A DNA stretch of 64,000 nt from CAWDPQ01 sp049642465 (GTDB taxonomy: Bacteria > Acidobacteriota > Vicinamibacteria > Vicinamibacterales > 2-12-FULL-66-21). The stretch spans positions 67,932 to 131,931 of the forward strand of contig JBAROV010000208.1 in the NCBI GenBank assembly GCA_049642465.1, in the 5' to 3' direction. Each line of letters starts with the position of its first letter. Position 1 is the stretch's first letter. The notes under the pieces were generated by a model that made no database searches, had not been told where the DNA came from, and saw only the letters and a program-made list of their open reading frames with translations. Shown piece after piece: positions 15,883 to 25,406 of this stretch. Both the position numbers and the translations under genes were made by a program.

Positions 15883-17229
15883 TTAGTCACGGACGAGGGT
15901 TGCGGCGAAGAACGCCTCCAGCCTGTCACGAAAGGGAAGCGTCCGAAGGTAACCGGAGGTCTCGACGAGTGGTTCAATGACAGGAGGCAGAGCTGTCGGT
16001 CGGCTCACAGTAAACTCGCGATGCGCGTCGAGGAAACGTTCGACGACCTCATCGTTCTCGTCCGGCTCGCTCGAGCAGGTCGCATATACCAGTCGTCCGC
16101 CTGGACGCACGCTGTCCGAGAGCGTGTCCAGCAACCGTACCTGGAAGGCGGCGGCCGTCGGCAGTTCCCCGTCCTGACGGCGCCATTTGATGTCGGGATC
16201 GCGTCGCAGCGTCCCAAGCCCGGAGCACGGTGCGTCCACGAGTACACAGTCGAACTGTGCGTTGAACGGGACCGATTTCGACGCGTCGGCCTGCACCACA
16301 CGAATACACTGCGCACCCGATCGCCGCACCGTATCTGCGAGCAGCCGCATGCGCCGCGCCCGCACGTCCATCGCGACGACGAGCCCGTTGTCGCCCATGG
16401 CTGATGCCATTGCCGTCGTTTTGCCGCCGGGCGAGGCACACGCGTCCAGCACGCGTTCCCCTGGCCGCACGGCGGTCATGAACGTGACGACCTGAGACGC
16501 CTCGTCTTGAACGACGAACGCCCCGGTATATGCAAGCGGGGTCCGGAGCGGATTCCCACTTTCAACGATCAACGCGTCGGGGGCAAAGCGCGCCGGGCTC
16601 GTGACAACGGCGTGTTGCCGGAGCGCAACGGACAACGCCTCGCGCGTGGTCTTCAGTCGATTCGCCCGCAGCGTCAATGCTGCCGGGGCGTTGTTGAACT
16701 GACACCACTGTTCCGTCGCCTCGAATCCGTAGCGATCCAACCAGCGGGCAACCAGCCAGCCGGGGTGTGACAGGGTCGTCATCAAATAGGCGAGGGCTCC
16801 TTTGCGAGAACTGGTATCGCGCGGAGGCAAGGGAAGTTTCGTCCGCTCCCGGCTCACGCGGCGAAGAATCGCGTTGACAAGCGGCGCCGCGCTCCGTTTG
16901 CCGGCTCTCTTTGCTAGATTGACCGCTTCATCCACGGCTGCTGACGCGGGAACGCGCGTGAGATGCAGCAACTGAAACATCGTCATCCGCAGGATGTCGA
17001 TGACCTCTGGATCGAGCCGGGAAATCGGTCGGCGCGCAAATGTGGCAATCACGTGATCGAACGCGGCCTGCCAGCGGAGCGTTCCCGTGGCGATTTCTCC
17101 GGCGAGCGCGCGGTCACGTTCGTCCTTCAGGTTCGTCCTGGCGCGTGCGAGTGCGGTGGGAAGGTCGATACGGGAACCATTGACGCTGCGCAAGACTTCG
17201 TACGCTGCGGCACGCGCGGGAGAGATCAT
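15883..17229 (-). CDS. rsmB: 16S rRNA (cytosine-967-C5)-methyltransferase
   Basis: 448 residues. The N-terminal NusB-like domain starts ARAAAYEVLRSVNGS and contains LARRAGKRSAAPLVNAILRR-like text. The C-terminal SAM-dependent domain has DACASPGGKTTAMASAMG (SAM loop), VLVDAPCSGLGTLRRDPDI with the release Cys, and LVYATCSSEPDEN with the catalytic Cys. It methylates C967 of 16S rRNA. The ATG at 17229 overlaps the fmt stop (ATGA); the longer frame upstream belongs to read-through of fmt. The def-fmt-rsmB order is common in bacteria. Confidence 0.94.
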   Translation of the reverse strand: MISPARAAAYEVLRSVNGSRIDLPTALARARTNLKDERDRALAGEIATGTLRWQAAFDHVIATFARRPISRLDPEVIDILRMTMFQLLHLTRVPASAAVDEAVNLAKRAGKRSAAPLVNAILRRVSRERTKLPLPPRDTSSRKGALAYLMTTLSHPGWLVARWLDRYGFEATEQWCQFNNAPAALTLRANRLKTTREALSVALRQHAVVTSPARFAPDALIVESGNPLRTPLAYTGAFVVQDEASQVVTFMTAVRPGERVLDACASPGGKTTAMASAMGDNGLVVAMDVRARRMRLLADTVRRSGAQCIRVVQADASKSVPFNAQFDCVLVDAPCSGLGTLRRDPDIKWRRQDGELPTAAAFQVRLLDTLSDSVRPGGRLVYATCSSEPDENDEVVERFLDAHREFTVSRPTALPPVIEPLVETSGYLRTLPFRDRLEAFFAATLVRD

Positions 17230-18191
17230 GGAGTCTCGAGGCGCGCGCCGGCTGGGATCTTGTGGCCGGCCAGGTACTCTCGAGCGCTCATCGCACGGCT
17301 CCCCTCGGGTTGCAGTTGCAGAATCTGCAGCGGCAAGCCATCGCCACACGCCACAATAATTCCACTCGCCTCTGCAACGATTATCGAGCCGGGTTGAGTG
17401 GGGTGTGCCGAAGCGGTCGGTGGCATCTTTCGAGTACGGTGGATCAGTACCCGTTCGTCACCGAGTCGAGCAGCGGCGAGCGGCCATGGTTGCAGGCCCC
17501 GGACGACGTTATGGATCGTCTGAGCCGGCAGCCGCCAGTCGATGCGGCCCTCCGCTTTCGTCAGTTTGGGCGCGAACGTCGCGTGAGAATCGTCTTGCGG
17601 TGTTTCGAAGGCGCGCCCTTCGGCGATTGCTTCCACGACCTCGAGGAGCAGGCCGGCGCCAAGGACGGCAAGCGCCTGCTCGACCTCCGTACTCGTTTCG
17701 TCCTCTCCGATGGCGCGGCGACGGGTCGCGAACGTCGGTCCGGCGTCGAGTTCGGTCACGAGCCGCATGATCGTGACACCCGTTTCCGTCTCTCCGGCGA
17801 TCACGGCACGGTGGACCGGCGCGGCGCCCCGATATTTCGGAAGAATCGATGCGTGGACGTTGATCATTCCGTGCCGCGGCGCGTTCAGCAGCGCATCGGG
17901 AATGATGCGGCCGTACGCGGCAACGACCCCAAGATCGGGCCGGAGCGCCATGATGCGTTCCAGAAACTCGGGATCCTTGATGCGTTCTGGCTGCAGCACC
18001 GGGATTCCACGTGCGAGCGCGACCTCCTTTGTTGGTGTCATCTGGACGCGGTGACCGCGCCCTTTCGGCCGGTCTGGCTGCGAGACGAGGGCCACGACGT
18101 GATGCCGGGAATTGGCCAGGCCGACCAGCGTCGGCACAGCAAACGCGGGTGTGCCGAAAAACACAATCCTCAGGCCCTCACCAACTACCAT
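17226..18191 (-). CDS. fmt: Methionyl-tRNA formyltransferase
   Basis: 321 residues. LRIVFFGTPAFAVPTL opens the formyltransferase domain. MINVHASILPKYRGAAP holds the catalytic Asn and His and the SLLP-type loop (here SILP), and TELDAGP the catalytic Asp; the C-terminal OB-like domain follows (LTKAEGRIDWRLPA). It transfers a formyl group from 10-formyl-THF to initiator Met-tRNA. The ATG overlaps the 3' end of def by 7 nt and has no obvious Shine-Dalgarno, so it depends on coupling. Confidence 0.96.
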   Translation of the reverse strand: MVVGEGLRIVFFGTPAFAVPTLVGLANSRHHVVALVSQPDRPKGRGHRVQMTPTKEVALARGIPVLQPERIKDPEFLERIMALRPDLGVVAAYGRIIPDALLNAPRHGMINVHASILPKYRGAAPVHRAVIAGETETGVTIMRLVTELDAGPTFATRRRAIGEDETSTEVEQALAVLGAGLLLEVVEAIAEGRAFETPQDDSHATFAPKLTKAEGRIDWRLPAQTIHNVVRGLQPWPLAAARLGDERVLIHRTRKMPPTASAHPTQPGSIIVAEASGIIVACGDGLPLQILQLQPEGSRAMSAREYLAGHKIPAGARLETP

Positions 18192-18694
18192 CGTCCGGCG
18201 CGCTGCAGTTTGTGGATCTTGCGTACGATGAGATCCCGCTTGATGCCCCGCAGGCGATCGACGAACACGGTACCGTCGAGATGATCGAGTTCGTGCTGGA
18301 ACGCACGCGCAAGAAGCCCGCTGGCTTCAATCGTCTGCGGCTGCTCCCCGCGATTTAGGCCGCGGAGCGTCAGTTTGGCCGGTCGCACGACGGTCGCGTT
18401 GAACCCGGGAACGCTGAGGCAGCCTTCTTCTTCGAGTTGCATGCCGTCCCGGTCGACGATCTCAGGGTTGATCATGATGACCAGATCGGACGGCGTTCGG
18501 CCGAGCGACAGGTCTACGACAAATATGCGAACCGGCACGCCAATCTGCGTCGCCGCGAGACCAATGCCGGGAGCCGCGTACATGGTCTCAATCATGTCGT
18601 CGATGAGTTGCTGCAGTTCGTCATCGAACGCGGTCACTGCAGCCGCCGGATGGTGGAGCGGCGGCTGACCGTACCGGAGGATTGGCCGCAGCAT
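18185..18694 (-). CDS. def: Peptide deformylase
   Basis: 169 residues. The three conserved motifs are present: GIGLAATQIG (residues 43-52), EEGCLSVPG with the metal-ligand Cys, and QHELDHLDG with HExxH. It removes the N-formyl group from nascent proteins using Fe2+. It precedes fmt, its pathway partner, and starts 8 bases after the aroC stop. Confidence 0.97.
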   Translation of the reverse strand: MLRPILRYGQPPLHHPAAAVTAFDDELQQLIDDMIETMYAAPGIGLAATQIGVPVRIFVVDLSLGRTPSDLVIMINPEIVDRDGMQLEEEGCLSVPGFNATVVRPAKLTLRGLNRGEQPQTIEASGLLARAFQHELDHLDGTVFVDRLRGIKRDLIVRKIHKLQRAGRW

Positions 18695-18702
18695 CAGAGG
18701 TG

Positions 18703-19908
18703 TTAACGCGGGGCTGGAACGTGGAAACGATCGCCCATTGATGCGGACCAGGCTGTCATGGCTCGCTCGAGTTCGGCAATCGAGTCACCGCCAAACTTCT
18801 CGACCAGTGCGTCTGCCAGCACCAGCGCGACCATGGCTTCGCCGACGACGGCGGCGGCTGGTACCGCACACACGTCACTGCGCTCGATTGCGGCCACCGA
18901 TTCGGTCATCGTCGACAAATCCACCGATCGGAGCGGTTTCATCAACGTGGAAATCGGCTTCATCCACGCCGATACGCGAAGGTCCTCTCCGTTTGTGACA
19001 CCGCCTTCGAGGCCACCGGCGTTGTTTGTCGGCCGGGCCAAGGGAGGAACTCGATCGGATGCCGGTACGATCTCGTCGTGGACGCGCGATCCCGGACGGG
19101 AGGCGGCCTCCGGTCCGAGCCCGATCCCGACGGCCTTGATTGCCGGAATCGACATCAGCGCCTGCCCCAACCGGCCGTCAAGCTTGCGATCCCACTGGAT
19201 GTAGCTTCCCAATCCGATAGGCACGTTCCGAGCGATGACCTCGAACGCTCCGCCACGCGTATCGCCTTTCTCGCGGGCCGCGTCAATTTCCGCGATCATC
19301 TGGCGCTCGACATCTTCGTCGACGCACCTGAGCGGCGAGTCCGGCGAGAGCGCCGCGGCGCGCTCGAAGGGAACAACGGTGCCGGGAGGGAGCCGCGCTT
19401 CCCCAATCGCCCAGACATGACTGGTCAGTCCAACGCCCGCCCGCGCGAGGAGCTGTCTCGCGATTGCGCCCGCCGCGACGCGCGACGCTGTCTCTCGCGC
19501 GCTCGCGCGTTCGAGAATGTCTCGTATATCGGACCGTCCGTACTTGGCTATCCCCGCGAGATCGGCGTGCCCCGGACGCGGACGGGTCACGGCCGAACGC
19601 TTTGCCCCGCGAGCCTCCGCCGGTGCCTCCGCGCCGACATGCATCGTGTGTTCCCAATTCGGCCAATCGCGGTTTTCGATCATCATCGCAATCGGCCCGC
19701 CCATCGTCTCGCCGCCGCGAACGCCTGACAGGATTTCCGCACGGTCCGACTCGATCTGCATCCGTCGCCCGCGGCCGTAGCCGCCCTGCCGGCGACGGAG
19801 TTCGGTAGTGATGATGTCGGGATCGACGGGCAGCCCGGCGGGAATGCCTTCGAGGATGACGACGAGGGCACGGCCGTGCGATTCGCCGGCGGTGAGAAAT
19901 CGCACCAT
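18703..19908 (-). CDS. aroC: Chorismate synthase
   Basis: 401 residues from ATG 19908 (MVRFLTAGESHGRALVVILEG, split here at residue 20), the last shikimate-pathway step, EPSP to chorismate with reduced FMN. AGESHG is the first family signature; GGYGRGRRM, SARETASRVAAGA and RPTNNAGGLEGGVTNG follow. The 17 residues upstream in the open frame are not conserved, so the internal ATG is chosen. It is the first gene of the nine-gene operon, physically separated from the other aromatic genes at 30.7-41.2 kb. TATACA at 19920-19925 on the minus strand is a -10 candidate very close to the start, suggesting a short or missing 5' UTR. Confidence 0.95.
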   Translation of the reverse strand: MVRFLTAGESHGRALVVILEGIPAGLPVDPDIITTELRRRQGGYGRGRRMQIESDRAEILSGVRGGETMGGPIAMMIENRDWPNWEHTMHVGAEAPAEARGAKRSAVTRPRPGHADLAGIAKYGRSDIRDILERASARETASRVAAGAIARQLLARAGVGLTSHVWAIGEARLPPGTVVPFERAAALSPDSPLRCVDEDVERQMIAEIDAAREKGDTRGGAFEVIARNVPIGLGSYIQWDRKLDGRLGQALMSIPAIKAVGIGLGPEAASRPGSRVHDEIVPASDRVPPLARPTNNAGGLEGGVTNGEDLRVSAWMKPISTLMKPLRSVDLSTMTESVAAIERSDVCAVPAAAVVGEAMVALVLADALVEKFGGDSIAELERAMTAWSASMGDRFHVPAPR

Positions 19909-20024
19909 CTGCGAGAAATTGTATACGAAGTTTCTTCGACATCCTGCCGGCGCGGGCACAGATTTGCTGGCGGATCCTGAAGTTGCCGTGCGGGTCGCAC
20001 GCTTGCAGCCTCAGTCGATACCAG

Positions 20025-23000
20025 ATGCTGCAACTGCTCGCCGATCGATTTCTCTGCGACCGTGGACGCTGGTTCGATCTCGCCACCGCGCGGCCGATCA
20101 CCATCCGGCTGGAGCGCGCGGGACCGCGACGGCAGCAGTTCGAGTGGAGCGATCGTTGCGCGGTGCTCTCGCGGCTGCGGCATCCGCTGCTCAATCCGCT
20201 TCTCGACTTCGGCGACGCCGGAGCGCACGCCACCTTTGAGGCGTACGCGGTGATCCCACCGCTCCGCACCTCGTCTGTAGCGGGATCGCACGCCGCTACT
20301 CACATGGTTCGGTTTCTACGTGCTCATGGCATTTCGCTCGATCGCGCGTGCGCCGCCACAATCGTTCGGCCTGTTCAGCCGGCGCGACGAAACGGTCGTC
20401 CGCTGGGAGTCCTTCTTCAGCCGCGCCAGGTGCTGGACACGCTCGCCGAGGCGCTCGAGGGAAGTGGCACCGGTCCCATGCGGCTCGAGGTCACCGGACC
20501 ACTCCGCTCAGGCATGACCACGCTGCGGCAGGTCTTTGCCCGCGTCGCACGGATGGCCGGTTACATTCCCGTGAGCGTCGAGGCTCTGCGGCGGTGGCCG
20601 GAATTGCAGCGCCTCACGTCGGGGCGCCATCTCTGTGTCATTTCTGGTGACCAGGTCGACGCCGGGGTCGAGACGTCCGCCTCCTGGCTCGCTCGTCTCG
20701 GGGCGGAGAGCACGCGTCGCCACCTTCACCTCTGTCTGGTCCGTGCGCCGGGTCCGAAAGCCGGCGCCCTTCGACTCGATCCTCTTGGAGCAACGGCGAT
20801 GACGAGCATGATCTACATCGACCCGGAGTTCGGTCCCTCTGCGCGTGAGGTGATCGAAGCCGTGCGAGTATCGGATGGGTGGCCCGGGCAATTGCTGGCT
20901 GGGCTTCGTGCCGAATCCTTCGACAGCGACCTTCGATCGACAGCAATGACCGTCCACGAAACGACTGCACCCTATACCGTGACGACGGACGCCACCGCGC
21001 CCTCGCCGGGCGTCGCGAGGCAACGGCGCATCCAGTCGGCACTCGCCCATGCAGAGCGACGCGCTCTGGCGCTGGCGGCCAAGGGCCGGCATGCGCAGGC
21101 CGTGCGCCTGCTCGATCGTGCGGTGCGGTTGCTCGAAGGTCGTGACAGGCGCGAGGAACTTGTCCGCTCCGCGATGGCACTGGCGTGGATCCTCCGGAGC
21201 CGTGGTGCTGTAGAAACTGCCAAAGAGAGGATCGACCGAGCCCGTCGAATGGCGGCTGACCCCGCCGCCCACGTGGCCCTTTCGACCATGACAGGGATTC
21301 TGTTCACGGACGAGGGGCGGTTCGTCGATGCGGAATCGGCGATGCGTGGGGCGATCACGGCTGCAAAGGCAATCGGGCGCGACGAGCTGTTCCGGCGAGC
21401 GTCGCTCGGTCTCGCCCGCGCATTACTCTGGCAGCAGAAGACGAGTGAAGCCCTCGCCGCTCTGGACGGGTTGAGCGATCCGCGCTCGCCCGACGTATCG
21501 TGCGAGGCTCTCTCACTTGCGGCGCGAATTCACACGGCCACGCGCAATGTCGCCGCCGCGATCGCCGCCGGCAGTCAGGCACTCCAGCGGACCCGACTCG
21601 TGCAAGTGCCGCGGATCACCGCTTCCGCTCATCGCGCCATGGCTCTCGCACTCTCATTGGCCGGCGACGTACCCGCGGCACTCGAACACGTCCGTTCCGG
21701 CCTCCGCGCGGCAATGACTGGGCACCTGCCACTGACCGCACTTCGCCTGCGAGCTGTCTGGCTCGCAATCCTGACCGAGCACGGTGATGAAACGGACGTC
21801 AGCATGGAGCTGCGCATTCGCCTCGAGCGCACGCTCTCGCGGCAGCGGCTCCCGCATGTCGTACGCCTGCTGGTCGAATCCGCTTGCCATCCCGGAGCGG
21901 GTTCATCTCTGCTCCGAGGCACTCGAGACGCCCGAAACGATCTCGCTGAACTTGTTGATGCTGGGCAACGCGCGCCGGACGATCGAGCGGCGCTGGCGAA
22001 GATCCTCGATGCCGTGGCGGATCGTGTCCACGCTGCGTCTTGCTTGATTCTTGCGGGGAGTGCCGAGGGTCGGATCATGGCAACGGTCGGGCGGCCGTGG
22101 CGGGAGCGGCCGATCTGCGCCAGACGCGCGCTTGAAACGGGGCTCAAGGTCGATCTCGATCCGGCGGTGCAACCGCCGGAAGCTGCGACGGCGATCAAGT
22201 ACGCAGGAAATACGATCGCGGCCATCGCGTGCCGCTGGCCGGCCGCGACTGTGGTGGACGGCGCGGCGGCGTCGTTCCATCTCGACGTCGCCGCCATCGC
22301 ACTCTCTCCGCACGTGCAGGCCCTGTTGGACGTCCGCGAACCGCCTCCGACCGCCTGGGCGGATCTCCTTGGCGAGAGTCCTGCAGCGGCCGCGCTGCGG
22401 GAGGCCGTCGAACGCGCCGCGCGAGCCCCCTTTTCGGTCTTGATCGAGGGTGAAAGCGGGAGTGGCAAAGAACTGGTGGCGCGCGCCATTCATCGGCACA
22501 GCCCAAGGCGGGACCGCCGCTTCTGCGCGATCAATTGCGCGGCCATCACTGACGAACTCGTCGAGGCTGAGTTATTCGGGCATGCCCGCGGTGCGTTCAC
22601 CGGCGCATCGAGCGAACGTGCCGGTCTGTTCGAGGAAGCTGACGGCGGCTCGCTGTTCCTCGACGAAGTCGGGGAGCTGTCGGCGCGTGCACAGGCCAAG
22701 CTGCTGCGCGTGCTGCAGGATGGGGAAGTGCGGCGCGTCGGCGAGAACTTCCCACGGCGCGTGGACGTCCGCGTGATCGCCGCAACCAACCGTCGCCTCG
22801 AACAGGAAGTCACCGCCGGTCGCTTCCGCGCCGACCTCCGCTTCCGCCTCGACGTCGTCCGCATCTCCGTGCCACCGTTGCGCGACCGTGTGGCGGACAT
22901 TCCACTCCTCGCCGCGCACTTCTGGACCGACGCCTCGGCTCGCGTCGGATCGCGCGCCACGCTTGGTCCGGACATGTTGTCGGCGCTCTCGCGCTACGAC

Positions 23001-23279
23001 TGGCCCGGTAACGTACGCGAACTCCAGAACGCGATGGCATCGCTGGCCGTGCACGCGCCGCGCCGCGGAAGGATTGGAGTCTCGCTGTTGCCCCAGCGTC
23101 TGGCGATTTCGGAACCGCTCTCGACCGGATCGTTCGAGGCGGCACGTGAAGAGTTCGAGCGCCGGTTCGTCCGCGCGGCGCTGGCGCAGGCCGGCGGTCA
23201 CCGCGCCCGCACGGCGCAGGTCCTTGGCGTCTCGAGGCAGGGCCTGGCAAAGATGATGAGGCGGCTGGGGATCGAATGA
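20025..23279 (+). CDS. Large sigma-54-dependent activator with degenerate NTPase, TPR and GAF-like N-terminal regions
   Basis: 1084 residues from ATG 20025 (a TTG at 19983 in the same frame is an alternative). The C-terminal third is a complete AAA+ sigma-54 activator. It has Walker A GESGSGKE, GAFTGA in GHARGAFTGASSERAG for sigma-54 contact, Walker B GGSLFLDEVGELS, R-finger region FRADLRFRLDVVRI and a Fis-type HTH (GGHRARTAQVLGVSRQGL). Upstream are a GAF-like region (about residues 610-770), TPR-like helices (about 330-600) and an N-terminal NTPase-like segment with GPLRSGMTT (158-166) where the Walker Lys is Met. There is no receiver domain, so the activating signal is not phosphorylation. 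The target promoters are unknown; no -24/-12 element was recognised nearby. Confidence 0.86.
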   Translation: MLQLLADRFLCDRGRWFDLATARPITIRLERAGPRRQQFEWSDRCAVLSRLRHPLLNPLLDFGDAGAHATFEAYAVIPPLRTSSVAGSHAATHMVRFLRAHGISLDRACAATIVRPVQPARRNGRPLGVLLQPRQVLDTLAEALEGSGTGPMRLEVTGPLRSGMTTLRQVFARVARMAGYIPVSVEALRRWPELQRLTSGRHLCVISGDQVDAGVETSASWLARLGAESTRRHLHLCLVRAPGPKAGALRLDPLGATAMTSMIYIDPEFGPSAREVIEAVRVSDGWPGQLLAGLRAESFDSDLRSTAMTVHETTAPYTVTTDATAPSPGVARQRRIQSALAHAERRALALAAKGRHAQAVRLLDRAVRLLEGRDRREELVRSAMALAWILRSRGAVETAKERIDRARRMAADPAAHVALSTMTGILFTDEGRFVDAESAMRGAITAAKAIGRDELFRRASLGLARALLWQQKTSEALAALDGLSDPRSPDVSCEALSLAARIHTATRNVAAAIAAGSQALQRTRLVQVPRITASAHRAMALALSLAGDVPAALEHVRSGLRAAMTGHLPLTALRLRAVWLAILTEHGDETDVSMELRIRLERTLSRQRLPHVVRLLVESACHPGAGSSLLRGTRDARNDLAELVDAGQRAPDDRAALAKILDAVADRVHAASCLILAGSAEGRIMATVGRPWRERPICARRALETGLKVDLDPAVQPPEAATAIKYAGNTIAAIACRWPAATVVDGAAASFHLDVAAIALSPHVQALLDVREPPPTAWADLLGESPAAAALREAVERAARAPFSVLIEGESGSGKELVARAIHRHSPRRDRRFCAINCAAITDELVEAELFGHARGAFTGASSERAGLFEEADGGSLFLDEVGELSARAQAKLLRVLQDGEVRRVGENFPRRVDVRVIAATNRRLEQEVTAGRFRADLRFRLDVVRISVPPLRDRVADIPLLAAHFWTDASARVGSRATLGPDMLSALSRYDWPGNVRELQNAMASLAVHAPRRGRIGVSLLPQRLAISEPLSTGSFEAAREEFERRFVRAALAQAGGHRARTAQVLGVSRQGLAKMMRRLGIE

Positions 23280-23308
23280 GCGGCTTCCGCACGCCGCTCC
23301 TTACGCTC

Positions 23309-24700
23309 TTACTTCGGGAGGCGACGCAGCAGCGCGCGAGCGGCGCGATGGGCCGGGTCCATGGCGACCGCTTTTGTCGCGCTCTCGCGGGCCGCTGCGG
23401 CGTTTCCAACTTGCGCCTGGGCTTCAGCCAGGCGGACGAGAAAATCCGCGTCGACGACTCCCGGATCCGCGGCGCTCGAACGCTCGAACCAACGGAGCGC
23501 CTCGGGAGCATCTCCCGTGCGTTGCGACAGGTCCGCAATACGACGGAAAAACTGCGCCCGCCGGCGAGGATCTTTTGGATCTCCTTCGAGCGTCTCGTAA
23601 TCCAGCAGCGCCGCGCGCGCGGTGGAAAAATTACCAATCCGCTCCGCCGCGTCTGCGAGGTACGCGAACGCCAGTGGATCGACCGGTTTCTTGGTCGTCG
23701 CCTCAGCAAGCGTCTCCGCAGCGCGTTCGGGTTGATCCGAGAGAAGCAGTGCCTTGCCGAGGAGCGTGAGTGCCTCACTTGATCCTTCGGCACTCGCCGC
23801 CCGTTCGAGGGCCTCGACGGCTTTCTGCAGCGCCACGGTATCGCGGCGGACCTGAGACACCTCCAGCCACACGCGGCCGAGCGCGACGTAGGCATACGAG
23901 TGCATGGGAAACGTCTCAGCCGTGCGGCTCAACACAACCACAGCGCGATCGAATTGACCCGCGTCCGCGTGGGCGAGGCCGAGCGACACGTAACGCGCGG
24001 GCGAGCCCGGATCCAGCGCCCGCAGCGATTCCAGTTGGAAGATGCGATCGTCGCCACGTGACGCCGTGTGATGCAACTCCGCCAGCGCCTCTCGAGCGGA
24101 GAAGAGCGTCGGAGCGAGATCGATCGCGCGGTGTAAGGAGGCGCGCGCCTGGTCGGGCTTCTTCAGGACCTGCAGGCAGAGGCCCAGCAGGTAATGCGCC
24201 TGGGCGAGTTTGTCATTGATCTTCAGGGCCGCCCGCAGCGCCTCGACTGCCGCGTCGGTATGACCCGCGCGATAGTTCGCCACCCCCAGTTTGTAGAGGA
24301 CGCGAGGCGATCGGTCGTCGATCCGCACGTACTGCTGGTATCGCGTAATCGCGCGGTCGTAACGCTCCAGGGCATGTTCGACGTCGCCGAGCAACTCGAG
24401 CGGACGGGTAGCGGAGGGGTCCAGCTGCGACGCCATCCGCAGGTCCTTCAAGGCGGTTTCGAGCTCTCCCGACTGCCGGTACGCCTCGCCTCGCTTCAGG
24501 TATCCGAGCATCGACCCGGGTTTGAGGGCAATGGCGACCGTGAACGCCTCCACGGCAGCCAGGTTGTCCCCCTGCGCCAGTGCCGAATCGCCTTGCTCGA
24601 CGAGCGAGCGATACGTCTGCTCGCGCCGGTTGCTCGCATACCCGAGGATGGCGGCCAGCGCCACGCCAGCCAATGCCACGGCCAGGAAGAAACGTTTCAC
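23309..24700 (-). CDS. Membrane-anchored TPR repeat protein
   Basis: 463 residues from GTG 24700 (VKRFFLAVALAGVALAAILG is an N-terminal anchor; ATG 24736 is possible but adds unconserved residues). The remainder is about ten TPR units (for example NLAAVEAFTVAIALKPGSML, YDRAITRYQQYVRIDDRSP, HTDAAVEALRAALKINDKLA, PDQARASLHRAIDLAPTL). Such proteins scaffold envelope complexes; no enzymatic motif is seen. It is divergent from the ECF sigma gene at 24789 and convergent with the sigma-54 activator. Confidence 0.78.
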   Translation of the reverse strand: MKRFFLAVALAGVALAAILGYASNRREQTYRSLVEQGDSALAQGDNLAAVEAFTVAIALKPGSMLGYLKRGEAYRQSGELETALKDLRMASQLDPSATRPLELLGDVEHALERYDRAITRYQQYVRIDDRSPRVLYKLGVANYRAGHTDAAVEALRAALKINDKLAQAHYLLGLCLQVLKKPDQARASLHRAIDLAPTLFSAREALAELHHTASRGDDRIFQLESLRALDPGSPARYVSLGLAHADAGQFDRAVVVLSRTAETFPMHSYAYVALGRVWLEVSQVRRDTVALQKAVEALERAASAEGSSEALTLLGKALLLSDQPERAAETLAEATTKKPVDPLAFAYLADAAERIGNFSTARAALLDYETLEGDPKDPRRRAQFFRRIADLSQRTGDAPEALRWFERSSAADPGVVDADFLVRLAEAQAQVGNAAAARESATKAVAMDPAHRAARALLRRLPK

Positions 24701-24788
24701 GCCGGAATTGTAATCGGGAACCTTCCCGCCCCGCATGGGTTCTAACGTATTCAGAGCAGGCTTTTGGCGACCCGCATATGGGGGTAAG

Positions 24789-25406
24789 ATGGCGGAAGGA
24801 CTGTTCGTGAAGCCGGTTCGAGCCATCACATGGACCGACGTCGGAGGCCGCGAGGCGGCGCTCATACAGCGCTGTGCCGCCCGGGACGAGGACGCCTGTG
24901 CCGAATTGGTGACCGAACATCAGCGGATGGTCTACCAGCTCTCGCTCAACCTGCTCGGCGACCACAACGAAGCGCTTGATCTCTCGCAGGAGGTCTTCCT
25001 GCGGGTGTTTCGTACCATCCACAGTTTTCGCGGGCAGTCGGCCCTCCGGACCTGGATTTACCGCATCGTTGTCAACCAGGCGAGAAACCGCCAGCGATGG
25101 TGGAGGCGGCGTCATCGGGCGCAGCAGGTCTCGCTCGACGAACACCTGAAAGCCTTTGGCGATTTCCCGGAGCAGACCGACGGCACTTCGCCCGATAAAA
25201 TGCTCGGCCGAAAGGAACTGGCCGGACGGATCCGCGGAGCGCTCGAAAACCTGCCCTTCGACCAGCGCACGGCAATCGTGCTTCGAGAGATTGACGGCTT
25301 GAGTTACGAAGAAATCGGCTTTTCGCTCGGTATTGCCGTCGGGACCGTCAAGTCCCGGTTGGCGCGCGCCCGCGAAGCGTTGCGGGCGCAATTGAGGGAC
25401 GCATGA
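24789..25406 (+). CDS. ECF RNA polymerase sigma factor (RpoE-like)
   Basis: 205 residues. Region 2: NLLGDHNEALDLSQEVFLRV (with DLSQEVF) and SALRTWIYRIVVNQARNRQR. Region 4: LENLPFDQRTAIVLREIDGL followed by SYEEIGFSLGIAVGTVKSRL. It is an intact ECF factor. ATG 24789 follows GGGGG; GTG 24807 after GGAAGGA is an equally good start and would drop six residues. The gene overlaps the zinc-finger anti-sigma gene by 4 nt, the classical two-gene module. Confidence 0.93.
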   Translation: MAEGLFVKPVRAITWTDVGGREAALIQRCAARDEDACAELVTEHQRMVYQLSLNLLGDHNEALDLSQEVFLRVFRTIHSFRGQSALRTWIYRIVVNQARNRQRWWRRRHRAQQVSLDEHLKAFGDFPEQTDGTSPDKMLGRKELAGRIRGALENLPFDQRTAIVLREIDGLSYEEIGFSLGIAVGTVKSRLARAREALRAQLRDA

